Of a stretch of 32,592 nt of DNA, positions 22,952 through 31,414 are shown in pieces. The stretch covers positions 1-32,592 of the forward strand of contig JBCBTJ010000039.1 in the NCBI GenBank assembly GCA_039818665.1, written 5' to 3'. The translations under genes were made by a program, and so were the position numbers. This stretch comes from JBCBTJ01 sp039818665 (GTDB lineage Bacteria > Pseudomonadota > Alphaproteobacteria > Caulobacterales > Hyphomonadaceae). How positions within the stretch are numbered: position 1 is the stretch's first letter; each line of letters opens with the position of its first letter. The notes below the pieces were generated by a model, which was not told the DNA's origin, made no database searches, and worked only from the letters and a program-made list of their open reading frames with translations.

Positions 22952-24376
22952 TCAAACAGGTCGGCGACGCGCCCGCAGCGCTTCGAGCGCAAGGATCGCC
23001 AGCGGAAGTCCGAATGCGAACGGGACAACGCCCCATTGGAACACTGCGGTCTCGTCGCCAAGCAGGAAACGGAGCGAATATAAAGGCAACGTCGCGGACA
23101 AGGCTGCAATCCCGTAACTTGGAGCCATCGGCAGCAACACTGCGAGCCAAACAAAGTACCAGGGGTACCCCGTCGGCGACAGGAAGAACAATGCGGCGGC
23201 CGCGGCGAGCATGGCGGTGGGAGCGGCTGAACCGTCGGGCGGTGATTTCCACGCCATCCATAGCGCGAAGCCTGACACAGCCGCTGCGACAAACACTCGA
23301 GCGACACGGCCAGGATCCGCGGCCCAGGCAAAGGCCCCGTCTTCCAGAACAGCGAACAGGAATGCGTTGCGTCGCCAGCTTTCCGAATAGACGGCCACCC
23401 CGGTCGCGGGGTCGGTCAGATGTCGCAATTGCGGCCAAAGCAAAAGCAAGGTCGCGGCGCCCAATACCGCACCGAAGACAATCAGCGACCGCCATTGGAA
23501 GAGCCATCGTCGGGCCAAGGCGGGCGCTAGGAGCAGCGGCCAGAACTTCACAGCGGCGGCCCCCGCAAGCGCAAGCCCGGTCCAAGCGGGCCGGTCCCGG
23601 TTCGCGAGCAACGCCGCGCCAAGGATGAAGGGCGCCAAAAGGCCGTCCATGTGTGCGGCGCCGAAAACCTGGACGAGCACAATCGGGTTCCACCAGTAAA
23701 GCGTCGTCCATACGCGCGACTTGCCCATTTGCGCGAGCAGGCGCGTCAACAGTGCGAACGCGCCGATGTCGACGGCGAACAAGACGAGTTTCCACGAAGT
23801 GAGATCGAACGGCGAGAGCCAATGGGCGATGGCGAAGCCCGCCTGAGCCACAGGCGGATAAATCGTCTTCACATAAGGAAAGTTAATACGTCGGTGAACC
23901 TCGGGAGCGGCCTCAGCCAATCCACGCAGCGTTTCCAGATCCGCGTCTTCGACCGCTGCGCGAGGATTGCCGAACGAATCGATCGGCGAGGCGTCGACCG
24001 GCGCATTGGCGTAGGGGTCTACTCCGTGCGCAGCCACCGCCCCGTCCCACAAATATCGATAGGAGTCGTCTTCCAGCACCGGCAAGGATGCGACCATCAA
24101 GGCCCGCATGGCGGCTCCCGTCAGGAAGATCACGATCAGCGTGCGGCGCGTGTCGGGAACACGCGGGGCGAGCCAGACGAGGAGCGGGGCCGTCGCTCCA
24201 GCCAAGCATGAAATCAATACGATCCAGACGAGCGGCCCGTCAGACGGCGCGGTGCCGTATGGAAAGCTGTAAGACAGAAAGAGAAGCGCGATGCTTGCCA
24301 AAGCCAAGAAAGCGCAGACCGCTCCCAACAAAGGGAGCGGCCCAAAATATGATCGGATCGCGGTCGGCGAGCTCAA
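22952..24376 (-). CDS. Polytopic GT-C-like glycosyltransferase (GT87/mannosyltransferase-type)
   Basis: 474 aa with about 10-12 membrane helices. The first extracytoplasmic loop carries LEDDSYRYLWDG (about 100-111), an acidic motif typical of GT-C enzymes using lipid-phosphate sugars. Later segments include NFPYVKTIYPPVAQ, WWNPIVLVQVFGAAHMDGLLAP and SPTGYPWYFVWL, a pattern I associate with GT87/MptB-like proteins. Translation appears to start at TTG (24376), five codons after the in-frame stop of the DUF547 gene, with no clear ribosome binding site. Acceptor and sugar are unknown. The downstream GT2 gene probably supplies the donor. Confidence 0.78.
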   Translation of the reverse strand: MSSPTAIRSYFGPLPLLGAVCAFLALASIALLFLSYSFPYGTAPSDGPLVWIVLISCLAGATAPLLVWLAPRVPDTRRTLIVIFLTGAAMRALMVASLPVLEDDSYRYLWDGAVAAHGVDPYANAPVDASPIDSFGNPRAAVEDADLETLRGLAEAAPEVHRRINFPYVKTIYPPVAQAGFAIAHWLSPFDLTSWKLVLFAVDIGAFALLTRLLAQMGKSRVWTTLYWWNPIVLVQVFGAAHMDGLLAPFILGAALLANRDRPAWTGLALAGAAAVKFWPLLLAPALARRWLFQWRSLIVFGAVLGAATLLLLWPQLRHLTDPATGVAVYSESWRRNAFLFAVLEDGAFAWAADPGRVARVFVAAAVSGFALWMAWKSPPDGSAAPTAMLAAAAALFFLSPTGYPWYFVWLAVLLPMAPSYGIAALSATLPLYSLRFLLGDETAVFQWGVVPFAFGLPLAILALEALRARRRPV

Positions 24377-24391
24377 TGCGCTCGCGCGCGC

Positions 24392-25270
24392 TTAGGATCC
24401 AAAGCCGCCTCCGCCGCCGCCTCCGCCGAAGCCGCCGCCTGAGAACTGCTGCTGACGCGGCCGGAATTCTTCGATGCGGTAGTTGAACTTCTGAAACTGT
24501 ATCTCTTCAGCGGCCTGTAACTTGGCTTGATCCTCAGCGTCGAGGAATTGTGAGACGTGGGCGACCATCGCCGCGTGGTCGCCGCCGAAGAGGTCATCCT
24601 GGTACCACTCGAAGACCTGGGCGAGTTCGGCCCGGCCGCGGCGCAGGCGAAGGCCATCCCGGGAGTTGACGAAATCCCTGCCGGCGTCCGCCAATTGCTG
24701 GCGCACCGTGTCGCCCCGGAATCCGTTTGCGACCAGCGCGGGCGAGTCGGCCGTCGCTTGGTAAAGGCCATAGATGATGTTCGGATCCTCGAAGTGAGCA
24801 AGCAGAATCCGGCGCTCGATGTCGTTGATGGAAAGCTCGATGTCGCCGTGACGAAAACGCTTCGCCGTCCACATTTCACCGGGGGCCGCGCCATGACCGC
24901 GCTTTTCCTCAAATCCGCGCCGGCTGCGCTCGTCGCCGATCGCCTGCAGGACGAGCAAATTGCGGACGTTGAGCCAATAAGCGAGCTGGTCGTCGCGCGT
25001 CATGCGCGCGGTGTCGAACTGAGCCAAGTAAGAAAGATATTGCGCCATCGGGGCTTTTCCGTCGCCGCCGAGCACGTCGTAGGCGGGCTTGAAGCGGCCA
25101 CGCTCTTCTACGCCGAAGACCTGCGCCAACGCGTCCATAGGCGAATAGTCGACCGTGAAGGAGCGCGTCTCGGCGAATTGGCCGTATCGCTCGATCGGAT
25201 CGTTCATGGCAAAAGCGCTGGGCGTAAGCGCGATAAGGCTGGCGGCGGCGAGGGCGGCGCGGAGAGGCAT
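24392..25270 (-). CDS. DUF547-domain exported protein
   Basis: 292 aa from the ATG at 25270, chosen because GGAG lies 8 nt upstream and the next 21 residues form a signal peptide (PLRAALAAASLIALTPSAFA, cleavage after AFA). The DUF547 region (about 85-235) includes DDQLAYWLNVRNLLVLQAIG and LSINDIERRILLAHFEDPNI. DUF547 proteins are widespread and uncharacterised. The C-terminus ends in a glycine-rich tail (GGGFGGGGGG). It stands first in a leftward run with the two glycosyltransferases (15 nt gap), suggesting an envelope role. Confidence 0.85.
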   Translation of the reverse strand: MPLRAALAAASLIALTPSAFAMNDPIERYGQFAETRSFTVDYSPMDALAQVFGVEERGRFKPAYDVLGGDGKAPMAQYLSYLAQFDTARMTRDDQLAYWLNVRNLLVLQAIGDERSRRGFEEKRGHGAAPGEMWTAKRFRHGDIELSINDIERRILLAHFEDPNIIYGLYQATADSPALVANGFRGDTVRQQLADAGRDFVNSRDGLRLRRGRAELAQVFEWYQDDLFGGDHAAMVAHVSQFLDAEDQAKLQAAEEIQFQKFNYRIEEFRPRQQQFSGGGFGGGGGGGGFGS

Positions 25271-25380
25271 GGGAAGAACTCCAAGTCTGGCGGGATGGTC
25301 CATGCGCGCCATCTCGCCTGATACCGCGACTGTCTCAACTCAACTCGGGTCACAGGGGCGTCAGCCCCGCGTTAGATGCA

Positions 25381-25409
25381 AAAAGCCCGCGCCTTCGACG
25401 CGGGCTTTT
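25381..25409 (-). terminator. Rho-independent terminator after hppA
   Basis: A perfect 11-bp inverted repeat (AAAAGCCCGCG / CGCGGGCTTTT, loop CCTTCGA) ends in a run of T on the minus strand. It lies 22 nt beyond the hppA stop. The A-tract on the other side could make it work in both directions. Confidence 0.92.
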
Positions 25410-25431
25410 CAAAATGGAGCTGTTCGCCGGT

Positions 25432-27591
25432 TTAGTGCGCGAGCACCGCCAGCATGAGAAGCGCGACGATGTTCGTGATTTTGATCATCGGGTTCACGGC
25501 GGGCCCGGACGTGTCCTTATAGGGATCGCCGACCGTGTCGCCGGTCACGGCCGCTTTGTGGGCTTCAGATCCCTTGCCGCCATGATGGCCGTCTTCGATG
25601 TATTTCTTAGCGTTGTCCCAGGCGCCGCCGCCCGACGTCATCGAGATGGCGACAAACAGGCCGGTGACGATCACGCCCAGCAACATCGCACCGACCGCCG
25701 ACAGCGCCGCGCCCGCGCCGCCGATCCAGAGGATCACGACGAACAGGACGATGGGCGAGAGCACCGGCAACAGCGACGGCACGATCATCTCGCGGATCGC
25801 AGACTGGGTGAGGATGTCTACCGCGCGCCCATAATCGGGGCGCTGTTCGCCTTTCATAATGCCCGGCATTTCGCGGAACTGGCGTCGCACTTCTTCCACA
25901 ACCGACTGTGCGGCGCGGCCCACGGCCATCATCGACATGCCGCCGAAGAGGAAGGGCAGCAGACCGCCGAAGAGCAGTCCGACGACGACATACGGGTTTG
26001 ACAATTCGAAGTTCGTGGTGACGCCCGCAAAAAAGCCGCCGTCTTCGCCGGCGGCGACTTTGCGCGCCGCTTCTTCAGTGAAGAACTTCAGGTCCTCGGT
26101 GTATGCCGCAAACAGAACGAGCGCGCCGAGGCCGGCGGAACCGATCGCGTAGCCTTTGGTGACCGCTTTGGTCGTGTTCCCGACCGCGTCGAGCGTATCG
26201 GTCGTGCCGCGGACTTCCGACGGCAGCTCAGCCATTTCGGCGATGCCGCCGGCATTGTCCGTCACCGGGCCGAAGGCGTCGAGCGCCACGATGATGCCGG
26301 CGAGCGCCAACATTGTGGTGGTCGCGATCGCGATGCCGAACAGGCCGGCGAGATTAAACGTGAGCAGGATGCCCGCGATGATCACCAGCGCCGGCAGAGC
26401 CGTCGACTCCAGCGACACGGCGAGGCCCTGGATCACATTGGTGCCATGACCGGACTCCGAGGCCTTGGCGACCGATCGAACCGGCCGATAGCCTGTGCCG
26501 GTATAGTACTCCGTGATCACCACGATGAGCCCGGTCACGATCAGCCCGACCAAGCCGCAGATGAACAGATCCATGCCGGCGACGTCGCCGACGAGGTTCA
26601 GCGCGTCGCCCGCGCCCTCCATCACGCCAAAGCCGTTCGGCAAAACACTGTTGATCGCGATCGCGAGACCGGCGACCGAAAAGACGCCGGTGGCGATCAA
26701 TCCCTTATAGAGCGCGCCCATTACGTTCTTCGAGCCTTTGCCGAGCCGAACGAAAAAGGTGCCGGCGATCGAGGCCACAATGCATACCGCGCAGATGGCG
26801 AGCGGCAGGATCATGATCTCAGACAAGAAGTTCGTATTGGCGAAGTAGATCGCGCCGAGCACCATCGTTGCGACAATCGTCACCGCATAGGTCTCGAACA
26901 AGTCGGCCGCCATGCCGGCGCAGTCGCCGACATTATCACCGACATTATCGGCAATCGTGGCGGCGTTCCGTGGATCGTCTTCCGGGATGCCGGCCTCGAC
27001 TTTGCCGACCATATCGCCGCCGACATCAGCGCCCTTGGTGAAGATACCACCGCCGAGGCGGGCGAAAATCGATATCAGAGACGCGCCAAAGCCAAGCGCC
27101 ACAAGACCGTCGATCACAGCGCGGTCGTTCACCGCATAACCCGCCGGTCCGGTCAGCATGCCGTAGTAGAGAACGACGCCCAACAGAGCCAGGCCGACAA
27201 CGAGCATGCCCGTCACCGCGCCGGATTTGAACGCAAGCGAGAGGCCGGCCGCCAGGCTCGTACGTGACGCTTCCGTCGTTCGCACATTCGCGCGCACCGA
27301 GACGAGCATGCCGATAAAACCAGCCAGGCCGGACAATATCGCGCCGATCAAGAAGCCGACCGCCGCTTCCCACCCCAAGCTGAACAACAGCGCCGCAGCG
27401 ACAACGACGCCGACGATCGCGATCGTCTGATATTGGCGGCGAAGATAAGCGTTCGCGCCCTCTTGGATCGCGCGAGCGATGTCTTGCATGCGTTTGTCGC
27501 CCGCCGGCGCCGACATGATCGAACTGATTTGCCACCAGCCATAGCCGACGGAAAGCACGCCCGCGATGAGCGCTGCGATGTACCAGGTCAC
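25432..27591 (-). CDS. hppA: Membrane H+-translocating pyrophosphatase (K+-independent type)
   Basis: 719 aa with about 16 membrane helices. It hydrolyses pyrophosphate and pumps protons across the cytoplasmic membrane. The substrate site is intact: GGGIFTKGADVGGDMVGKVE (180-199) and EDDPRNAATIADNVGDNVGD. The determinant for K+ dependence, GNTTKAVTKG (471-480), has Lys475 and Thr478, the signature of K+-independent enzymes; K+-dependent ones have Ala there. Translation starts at GTG (27591) behind GAGGGGGG. It lies 138 nt downstream of thiL and has its own terminator. Confidence 0.96.
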   Translation of the reverse strand: MTWYIAALIAGVLSVGYGWWQISSIMSAPAGDKRMQDIARAIQEGANAYLRRQYQTIAIVGVVVAAALLFSLGWEAAVGFLIGAILSGLAGFIGMLVSVRANVRTTEASRTSLAAGLSLAFKSGAVTGMLVVGLALLGVVLYYGMLTGPAGYAVNDRAVIDGLVALGFGASLISIFARLGGGIFTKGADVGGDMVGKVEAGIPEDDPRNAATIADNVGDNVGDCAGMAADLFETYAVTIVATMVLGAIYFANTNFLSEIMILPLAICAVCIVASIAGTFFVRLGKGSKNVMGALYKGLIATGVFSVAGLAIAINSVLPNGFGVMEGAGDALNLVGDVAGMDLFICGLVGLIVTGLIVVITEYYTGTGYRPVRSVAKASESGHGTNVIQGLAVSLESTALPALVIIAGILLTFNLAGLFGIAIATTTMLALAGIIVALDAFGPVTDNAGGIAEMAELPSEVRGTTDTLDAVGNTTKAVTKGYAIGSAGLGALVLFAAYTEDLKFFTEEAARKVAAGEDGGFFAGVTTNFELSNPYVVVGLLFGGLLPFLFGGMSMMAVGRAAQSVVEEVRRQFREMPGIMKGEQRPDYGRAVDILTQSAIREMIVPSLLPVLSPIVLFVVILWIGGAGAALSAVGAMLLGVIVTGLFVAISMTSGGGAWDNAKKYIEDGHHGGKGSEAHKAAVTGDTVGDPYKDTSGPAVNPMIKITNIVALLMLAVLAH

Positions 27592-27729
27592 TGAAGACCC
27601 CCCTCTTTCTAGTCCTTTGTCGCCAGGGCCGGAGAAAACCGAGGCGATACGCGTTGAGTTTGGCCCCGTCCATACAGGCGTTTGGCGCTTTGGCCACCCG
27701 ATTTCGCCTCTTGGGTGCGGATTCGAAGA

Positions 27730-28659
27730 CTAAGAGTGCTCAAAGCCTAAACTGGCTGGCAGCTTCACCGCCTTGCCTCCCATAGTGACCTGTAGCCCCC
27801 TTTCGGCCGTGAGGCGTCCGATTCGGCTGACCTTCACGCCAAGCGCATCGGCGTGCGTTTGGATATCGCCCGAGCGGCTTGATCCAGCGGCGAAGAGGAT
27901 CTGATAGTCGTCGCCCCCGGTGGCTTGGAAAAAGGCGTCGTCGAGGTCGACAGGCTCCGACGCGAAAGGCGCGCAATCCAGAGCCAATTCAGCGCCCAAG
28001 CCGGACGCTCCGGCCAGTTTCGCCGTATCCGCCAAAAGTCCGTCAGACACGTCCATAGCGGCCGAGGCGTGCTCCGCCACAAGGTCAGCCGTCTCCAAGG
28101 GCGGGACGGCCGGCTCGCGATAGGTCGCCGCGAAGCCATGGGTCTCGCCCCGCCAAACCGCCCTCAATCCGAGGGCGCCGGCGCCGACGACGCCCGTCAC
28201 CCAGAGCTCATCACCGGCCCGCCCGCCGCTTCGGCGGATTGGCCCTCGATCATGGCAACGGCCAATCAGCGTCATCGATAGAAACAAGCCGCCCGGAGAT
28301 CGTAGCGTATCGCCGCCCACAAGCCGCGCGCCCCATCGCGACAAATCCTCGCCAAGCGCCGCGGCGAAGCGCGCCAGCTCGGCCTCACTGCGATTATTCG
28401 ACCAACCTAGGGTCAGCAAGGCCTCCGTCGGGCGAGCGCCCTTGCACAAGATATCCGACACGTTCACACGCACGAGCTTCCTCGCCACGGTGTCGATCGG
28501 GTCTTCGGGCAAAAAGTGGACGGTTTCAGCCAATCCGTCGGTCGTGGCGATCAGCCGGCCATTGGCGTCGAGCTCGGCGACATCGTCTCGAAGGCCCGCA
28601 GCGCCTTCTCCGCGCGCGAGCGGCGCGAAGTAGCGAGCGATCCATTCGAACTCAGACAT
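27730..28659 (-). CDS. thiL: Thiamine-monophosphate kinase
   Basis: 309 aa. ThiL phosphorylates thiamine monophosphate to the active diphosphate. Visible motifs are LRDDVAEL (Mg-ATP binding, about 23-30), ATTDGLAETVHF, VNVSDILCKGARP, GGDTLRSPG, MDVSDGLLAD and GDDYQILF. Domain order matches the PurM-like family. It follows nusB by 6 nt, the conserved end of the alphaproteobacterial riboflavin operon. Confidence 0.95.
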   Translation of the reverse strand: MSEFEWIARYFAPLARGEGAAGLRDDVAELDANGRLIATTDGLAETVHFLPEDPIDTVARKLVRVNVSDILCKGARPTEALLTLGWSNNRSEAELARFAAALGEDLSRWGARLVGGDTLRSPGGLFLSMTLIGRCHDRGPIRRSGGRAGDELWVTGVVGAGALGLRAVWRGETHGFAATYREPAVPPLETADLVAEHASAAMDVSDGLLADTAKLAGASGLGAELALDCAPFASEPVDLDDAFFQATGGDDYQILFAAGSSRSGDIQTHADALGVKVSRIGRLTAERGLQVTMGGKAVKLPASLGFEHS

Positions 28660-28665
28660 CGCCGC

Positions 28666-29151
28666 CTAGGCGGCTCCGCTTTGCGGCGTCCGCAGGTCCT
28701 TGGCCAGCTTGTCGAGTACGCCATTCACGAAACGCGGCTCGTCTCCATCGAAGAACGCGTGGGCGATAGAGACGTACTCATCGAGGATTATGGCTTCGGA
28801 GAGATCCTGATGCGCAATGAACTCGCTCGCAGCGGCGCGCAGTATCGCGCGCGTCGTCGCATCCAGCCGAGACAGCTTCCACCCCGCGGCAAGCCGCTTC
28901 ACGATCGCGGGGTCAATATCGGCTTGCCGCTCGATGACGCTCGTAACCACCGACTTGAAAAGATCGGGATCGGCTTCCTCGACAGGGTCGCCGTCAGGGC
29001 CGATTCCCAGACGATCCTCCATGAACTGCCGGATGACCGCGTTCGCGCTCTGACCGGTCTGCTCCATCTGGTAGATCGCCTGTACAGCGGCCAACCGCGC
29101 GCCAGCGCGGCGCGCGCGAACCACTTCGAAAGGTATTTTGGCCTGATTCAC
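28666..29151 (-). CDS. nusB: Transcription antitermination factor NusB
   Basis: 161 aa from the GTG at 29151, which overlaps the ribH stop (GTGA). A longer start within ribH is possible but adds a non-homologous leader. NusB motifs are visible: RRAGARLAAVQAIYQMEQTG at the N-terminus and the C-terminal block SEAIILDEYVSIAHAF followed by FVNGVLDKLAKDLR. With NusE it forms the boxA-binding antitermination complex for rRNA operons. Confidence 0.95.
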   Translation of the reverse strand: MNQAKIPFEVVRARRAGARLAAVQAIYQMEQTGQSANAVIRQFMEDRLGIGPDGDPVEEADPDLFKSVVTSVIERQADIDPAIVKRLAAGWKLSRLDATTRAILRAAASEFIAHQDLSEAIILDEYVSIAHAFFDGDEPRFVNGVLDKLAKDLRTPQSGAA

Positions 29152-29576
29152 CGTACGAATTTCTTCCGAAGCTCTAACATCGCAAGGCAAGCGTCCGCAG
29201 CGTCCTTGCCCTTGTTCTTTTGTTTTCTGTCGGCGCGGACCCAGGCTTGATCTTTGTTTTCCACCGTCAAGATCCCGTACCCGATCGCAAGCCTGCGCTC
29301 CACCGCCAGAGTCATCAGTCCTCGGGCGCTCTCGCCGCAGACATAGTCATAGTGGCTGGTTTCGCCGCGTATCACGCAGCCGAGGGCGATATAGCCGTCA
29401 TAACGCGCGCTGTCGGCGGCCATGGCGATCACGCCGGGGACTTCGAAGGCGCCCGGCACTTCAATCGTCTCGACAGTCACGTCTGCCGCCGCCAGCACCT
29501 CGCCGGCTCCCGACTCCAGTTCCAGCGAGATGTCCTCATAATAACGGGAGGTGGCGATCAGGACGCGTGCGGTCAT
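29148..29576 (-). CDS. ribH: 6,7-dimethyl-8-ribityllumazine synthase
   Basis: 142 aa. It condenses the ribityl-diamino-pyrimidine with 3,4-dihydroxy-2-butanone phosphate. Key blocks are VPGAFEVPGVIAM (about 40-52), ALGCVIRGETSHYDYV (about 64-79, with the catalytic His) and the C-terminal NKGKDAADACLAML. Its ATG overlaps the ribBX stop by 4 nt. Confidence 0.96.
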   Translation of the reverse strand: MTARVLIATSRYYEDISLELESGAGEVLAAADVTVETIEVPGAFEVPGVIAMAADSARYDGYIALGCVIRGETSHYDYVCGESARGLMTLAVERRLAIGYGILTVENKDQAWVRADRKQKNKGKDAADACLAMLELRKKFVR

Positions 29577-30709
29577 TGGGCCTCGCTTCTTGTTGCGTTT
29601 AGCGGCCGCCAGCCCTCGATTGTCAAACCGTAGCCGTCAAGCCCCGCGACACGCGTCGGCGGCGTGTCTGAGAGGAACACCATGCGGCGGACGCCCAAAT
29701 CTCTCAGAATCTGCGCGCCGACGCCGTATTCGCGAAGCGGCGCGTGGGGATCCGCCTCCTCTTCGACTTTCGCGCCAAGTCGAGCGGCGAGCGCGTTTGG
29801 ACGCATCGTGTTGACAAATACGACCACGCCTGGGCCCTCCGCCTCCGCGATGAGGCGCATCGCCTTCTCAACCAGGCCTTCGCGCGGGCCGGTCTCTCCC
29901 AGAATGTCAGCAAGCACATCGGTGCGGTGGACACGAACCAGCACCACGTCGTCAGGCCCGATTTCCCCATGGACGATGGCGATGTGTTCGGAATTGTCGA
30001 GCGTGTTGCGGAAGACGACAGTTTTAAACCCGTCGCCGTACTCACTGTTCAGCGGAGCTTCAACGCGGCGTTCTAGAAAACGATCATTCTTGCGACGCCA
30101 GGCGATGAGATCTGCGATCGTGCCGATCTTGAGACCGTGGAGCTGCGCAAAGGCCACCAAGTCCGGCAGGCGCGCCATCGATCCGTCATCGTTCATGATC
30201 TCGCAAATGACGCCGGCGGGATAAAGGCCCGCCATGCGGGAGACGTCCACAGCCGCTTCCGTGTGTCCGGCCCGGACCAATGTGCCGCCCTCGCGGGCGA
30301 CCAATGGAAATACGTGGCCCGGGGAGACGATATCGTGATGATCTAGCGTCGGGTCGATGGCGACGGCGATCGTATGCGCGCGGTCTTGGGCGGAAATGCC
30401 GGTTGTGACGCCGTTTTTCGCTTCAATTGAGACCGTGAAAGCCGTGCCCATGCTCTCTCGGTTATCTCGGCTCATCATGTCGAGGTTGAGCGTTTGGGCG
30501 CGTTCCCCGGTCATGGCGAGGCAGACGAGCCCGCGGCCATGCTTCACCATGAAGTTCACCGCCTCAGGCGTTGCAAAGGTCGCCGGGATGACGAGGTCGC
30601 CTTCGTTCTCGCGGTCTTCGGCGTCCACCAAAATATACATGCGCCCGTTGCGAGCGTCTTCGATAATCTCCTCGACCGAAGAGATCGCTTCTGAGAAATC
30701 CTCAGCCAC
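29573..30709 (-). CDS. ribBX: 3,4-dihydroxy-2-butanone-4-phosphate synthase with degenerate GTP cyclohydrolase II domain (RibBX)
   Basis: 378 aa from the GTG at 30709, overlapping the ribE stop by 1 nt (TAGTG). The N-terminal RibB half is intact: DAEDRENEGDL, MSRDNRESMGTAFTVSIEA, SPGHVFPL and RAGHTEAAVD. The C-terminal half aligns with GTP cyclohydrolase II but has lost the zinc cysteines (GSxRCDCG is replaced by GETGPREG near residue 270) and the QExRG catalytic stretch. This is the known RibBX variant of many Proteobacteria, whose second domain cannot open GTP. A separate ribA must exist elsewhere. Confidence 0.92.
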   Translation of the reverse strand: MAEDFSEAISSVEEIIEDARNGRMYILVDAEDRENEGDLVIPATFATPEAVNFMVKHGRGLVCLAMTGERAQTLNLDMMSRDNRESMGTAFTVSIEAKNGVTTGISAQDRAHTIAVAIDPTLDHHDIVSPGHVFPLVAREGGTLVRAGHTEAAVDVSRMAGLYPAGVICEIMNDDGSMARLPDLVAFAQLHGLKIGTIADLIAWRRKNDRFLERRVEAPLNSEYGDGFKTVVFRNTLDNSEHIAIVHGEIGPDDVVLVRVHRTDVLADILGETGPREGLVEKAMRLIAEAEGPGVVVFVNTMRPNALAARLGAKVEEEADPHAPLREYGVGAQILRDLGVRRMVFLSDTPPTRVAGLDGYGLTIEGWRPLNATRSEAQ

Positions 30710-31332
30710 TAAACGGCCGCCTGCGGCGCGTCGGCGCCGATCATGCGCGCGACGTATCGCGCCAACATATCGATTTCGAGATTCACTTTGTCGCCGGGCT
30801 GCAAATCCGAGAGCGTCGTCGCACCCCAAGTGTGAGGAATGACTGCGAGCTGGAAGTCGCCATTGTCGAGCGCGGCGGCGACCGTCAAGGATACGCCATC
30901 CACCGCGGCCGACCCTTTTGTGGCGAAGTAACGCGCGATCTCGCCAGGCGGGCGGATCGTCAGCCGCCATGACTGCCCCTCTGGCTCCACGGACACCACC
31001 TCGCCGACGCCGTCGACATGGCCGAAGACGAAATGCCCGCCCAGTTCGTCGCCCAATTTCAGGGATTGTTCGAGATTGGTCTTCGAGCCCGCCCGCCAGG
31101 CGCCAAGGACGGTTTTGTCGAGCGTCTCCGGCACCGCCTCGACCGCCCACCAGGCGCGGTCTTCGCGCGCGCCGTGGTCGACAACGGTGAGGCAAACGCC
31201 GGAATGCATAATGGACGCGCCCATTTCGACAGTGTCCGGCTTATACCGCGACTCGACCTCGAACCGGGTCAGACCGTTTCGGTGCTCGGCCTTTGCGATT
31301 GTGCCGACATCGGTGACCAGGCCGGTGAACAT
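30709..31332 (-). CDS. ribE: Riboflavin synthase alpha chain
   Basis: 207 aa, the family length, starting at MFTGLVTDVG (31332); codons upstream add no homology. It is a tandem duplication of two lumazine-binding domains: MFTGLVTDVG...SIMHSGVCLTV (1-55) and GHFVFGHVDGVGEV (near 98-111)...VDGVSLTV. It dismutates two lumazines into riboflavin and the pyrimidine precursor. AAGGAA lies 9 nt before the ATG. Its promoter region is separated from ribD by the DUF1330/MarR pair. Confidence 0.96.
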   Translation of the reverse strand: MFTGLVTDVGTIAKAEHRNGLTRFEVESRYKPDTVEMGASIMHSGVCLTVVDHGAREDRAWWAVEAVPETLDKTVLGAWRAGSKTNLEQSLKLGDELGGHFVFGHVDGVGEVVSVEPEGQSWRLTIRPPGEIARYFATKGSAAVDGVSLTVAAALDNGDFQLAVIPHTWGATTLSDLQPGDKVNLEIDMLARYVARMIGADAPQAAV

Positions 31333-31357
31333 GACGGGCGTTCCTTTCATCGCCTGC

Positions 31358-31385
31358 AATATAAGCTTCGCAAGCAAAGCGCCAA
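31358..31385 (-). promoter_or_regulatory. Candidate sigma70 promoter of ribE
   Basis: On the minus strand, TTGGCG (31380-31385) and TATATT (31358-31363) are 16 nt apart. This lies in the 82-bp gap upstream of ribE and would give ribE-ribBX-ribH-nusB-thiL their own start. The leader is too short to hold an FMN riboswitch. Confidence 0.5.
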
Positions 31386-31414
31386 TCGGCGCCGTGGCGG
31401 CACGCGACGCGGCG

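Noticed and set aside
26446..27267. 273-codon rightward frame across hppA
   Set aside because: Antisense shadow of a conserved membrane protein; composition reflects GC-biased complement.
31333..31414. FMN riboswitch ahead of ribE
   Set aside because: The leader is only 82 bp and holds a promoter-like pair; no room for the conserved aptamer and none of its blocks seen.
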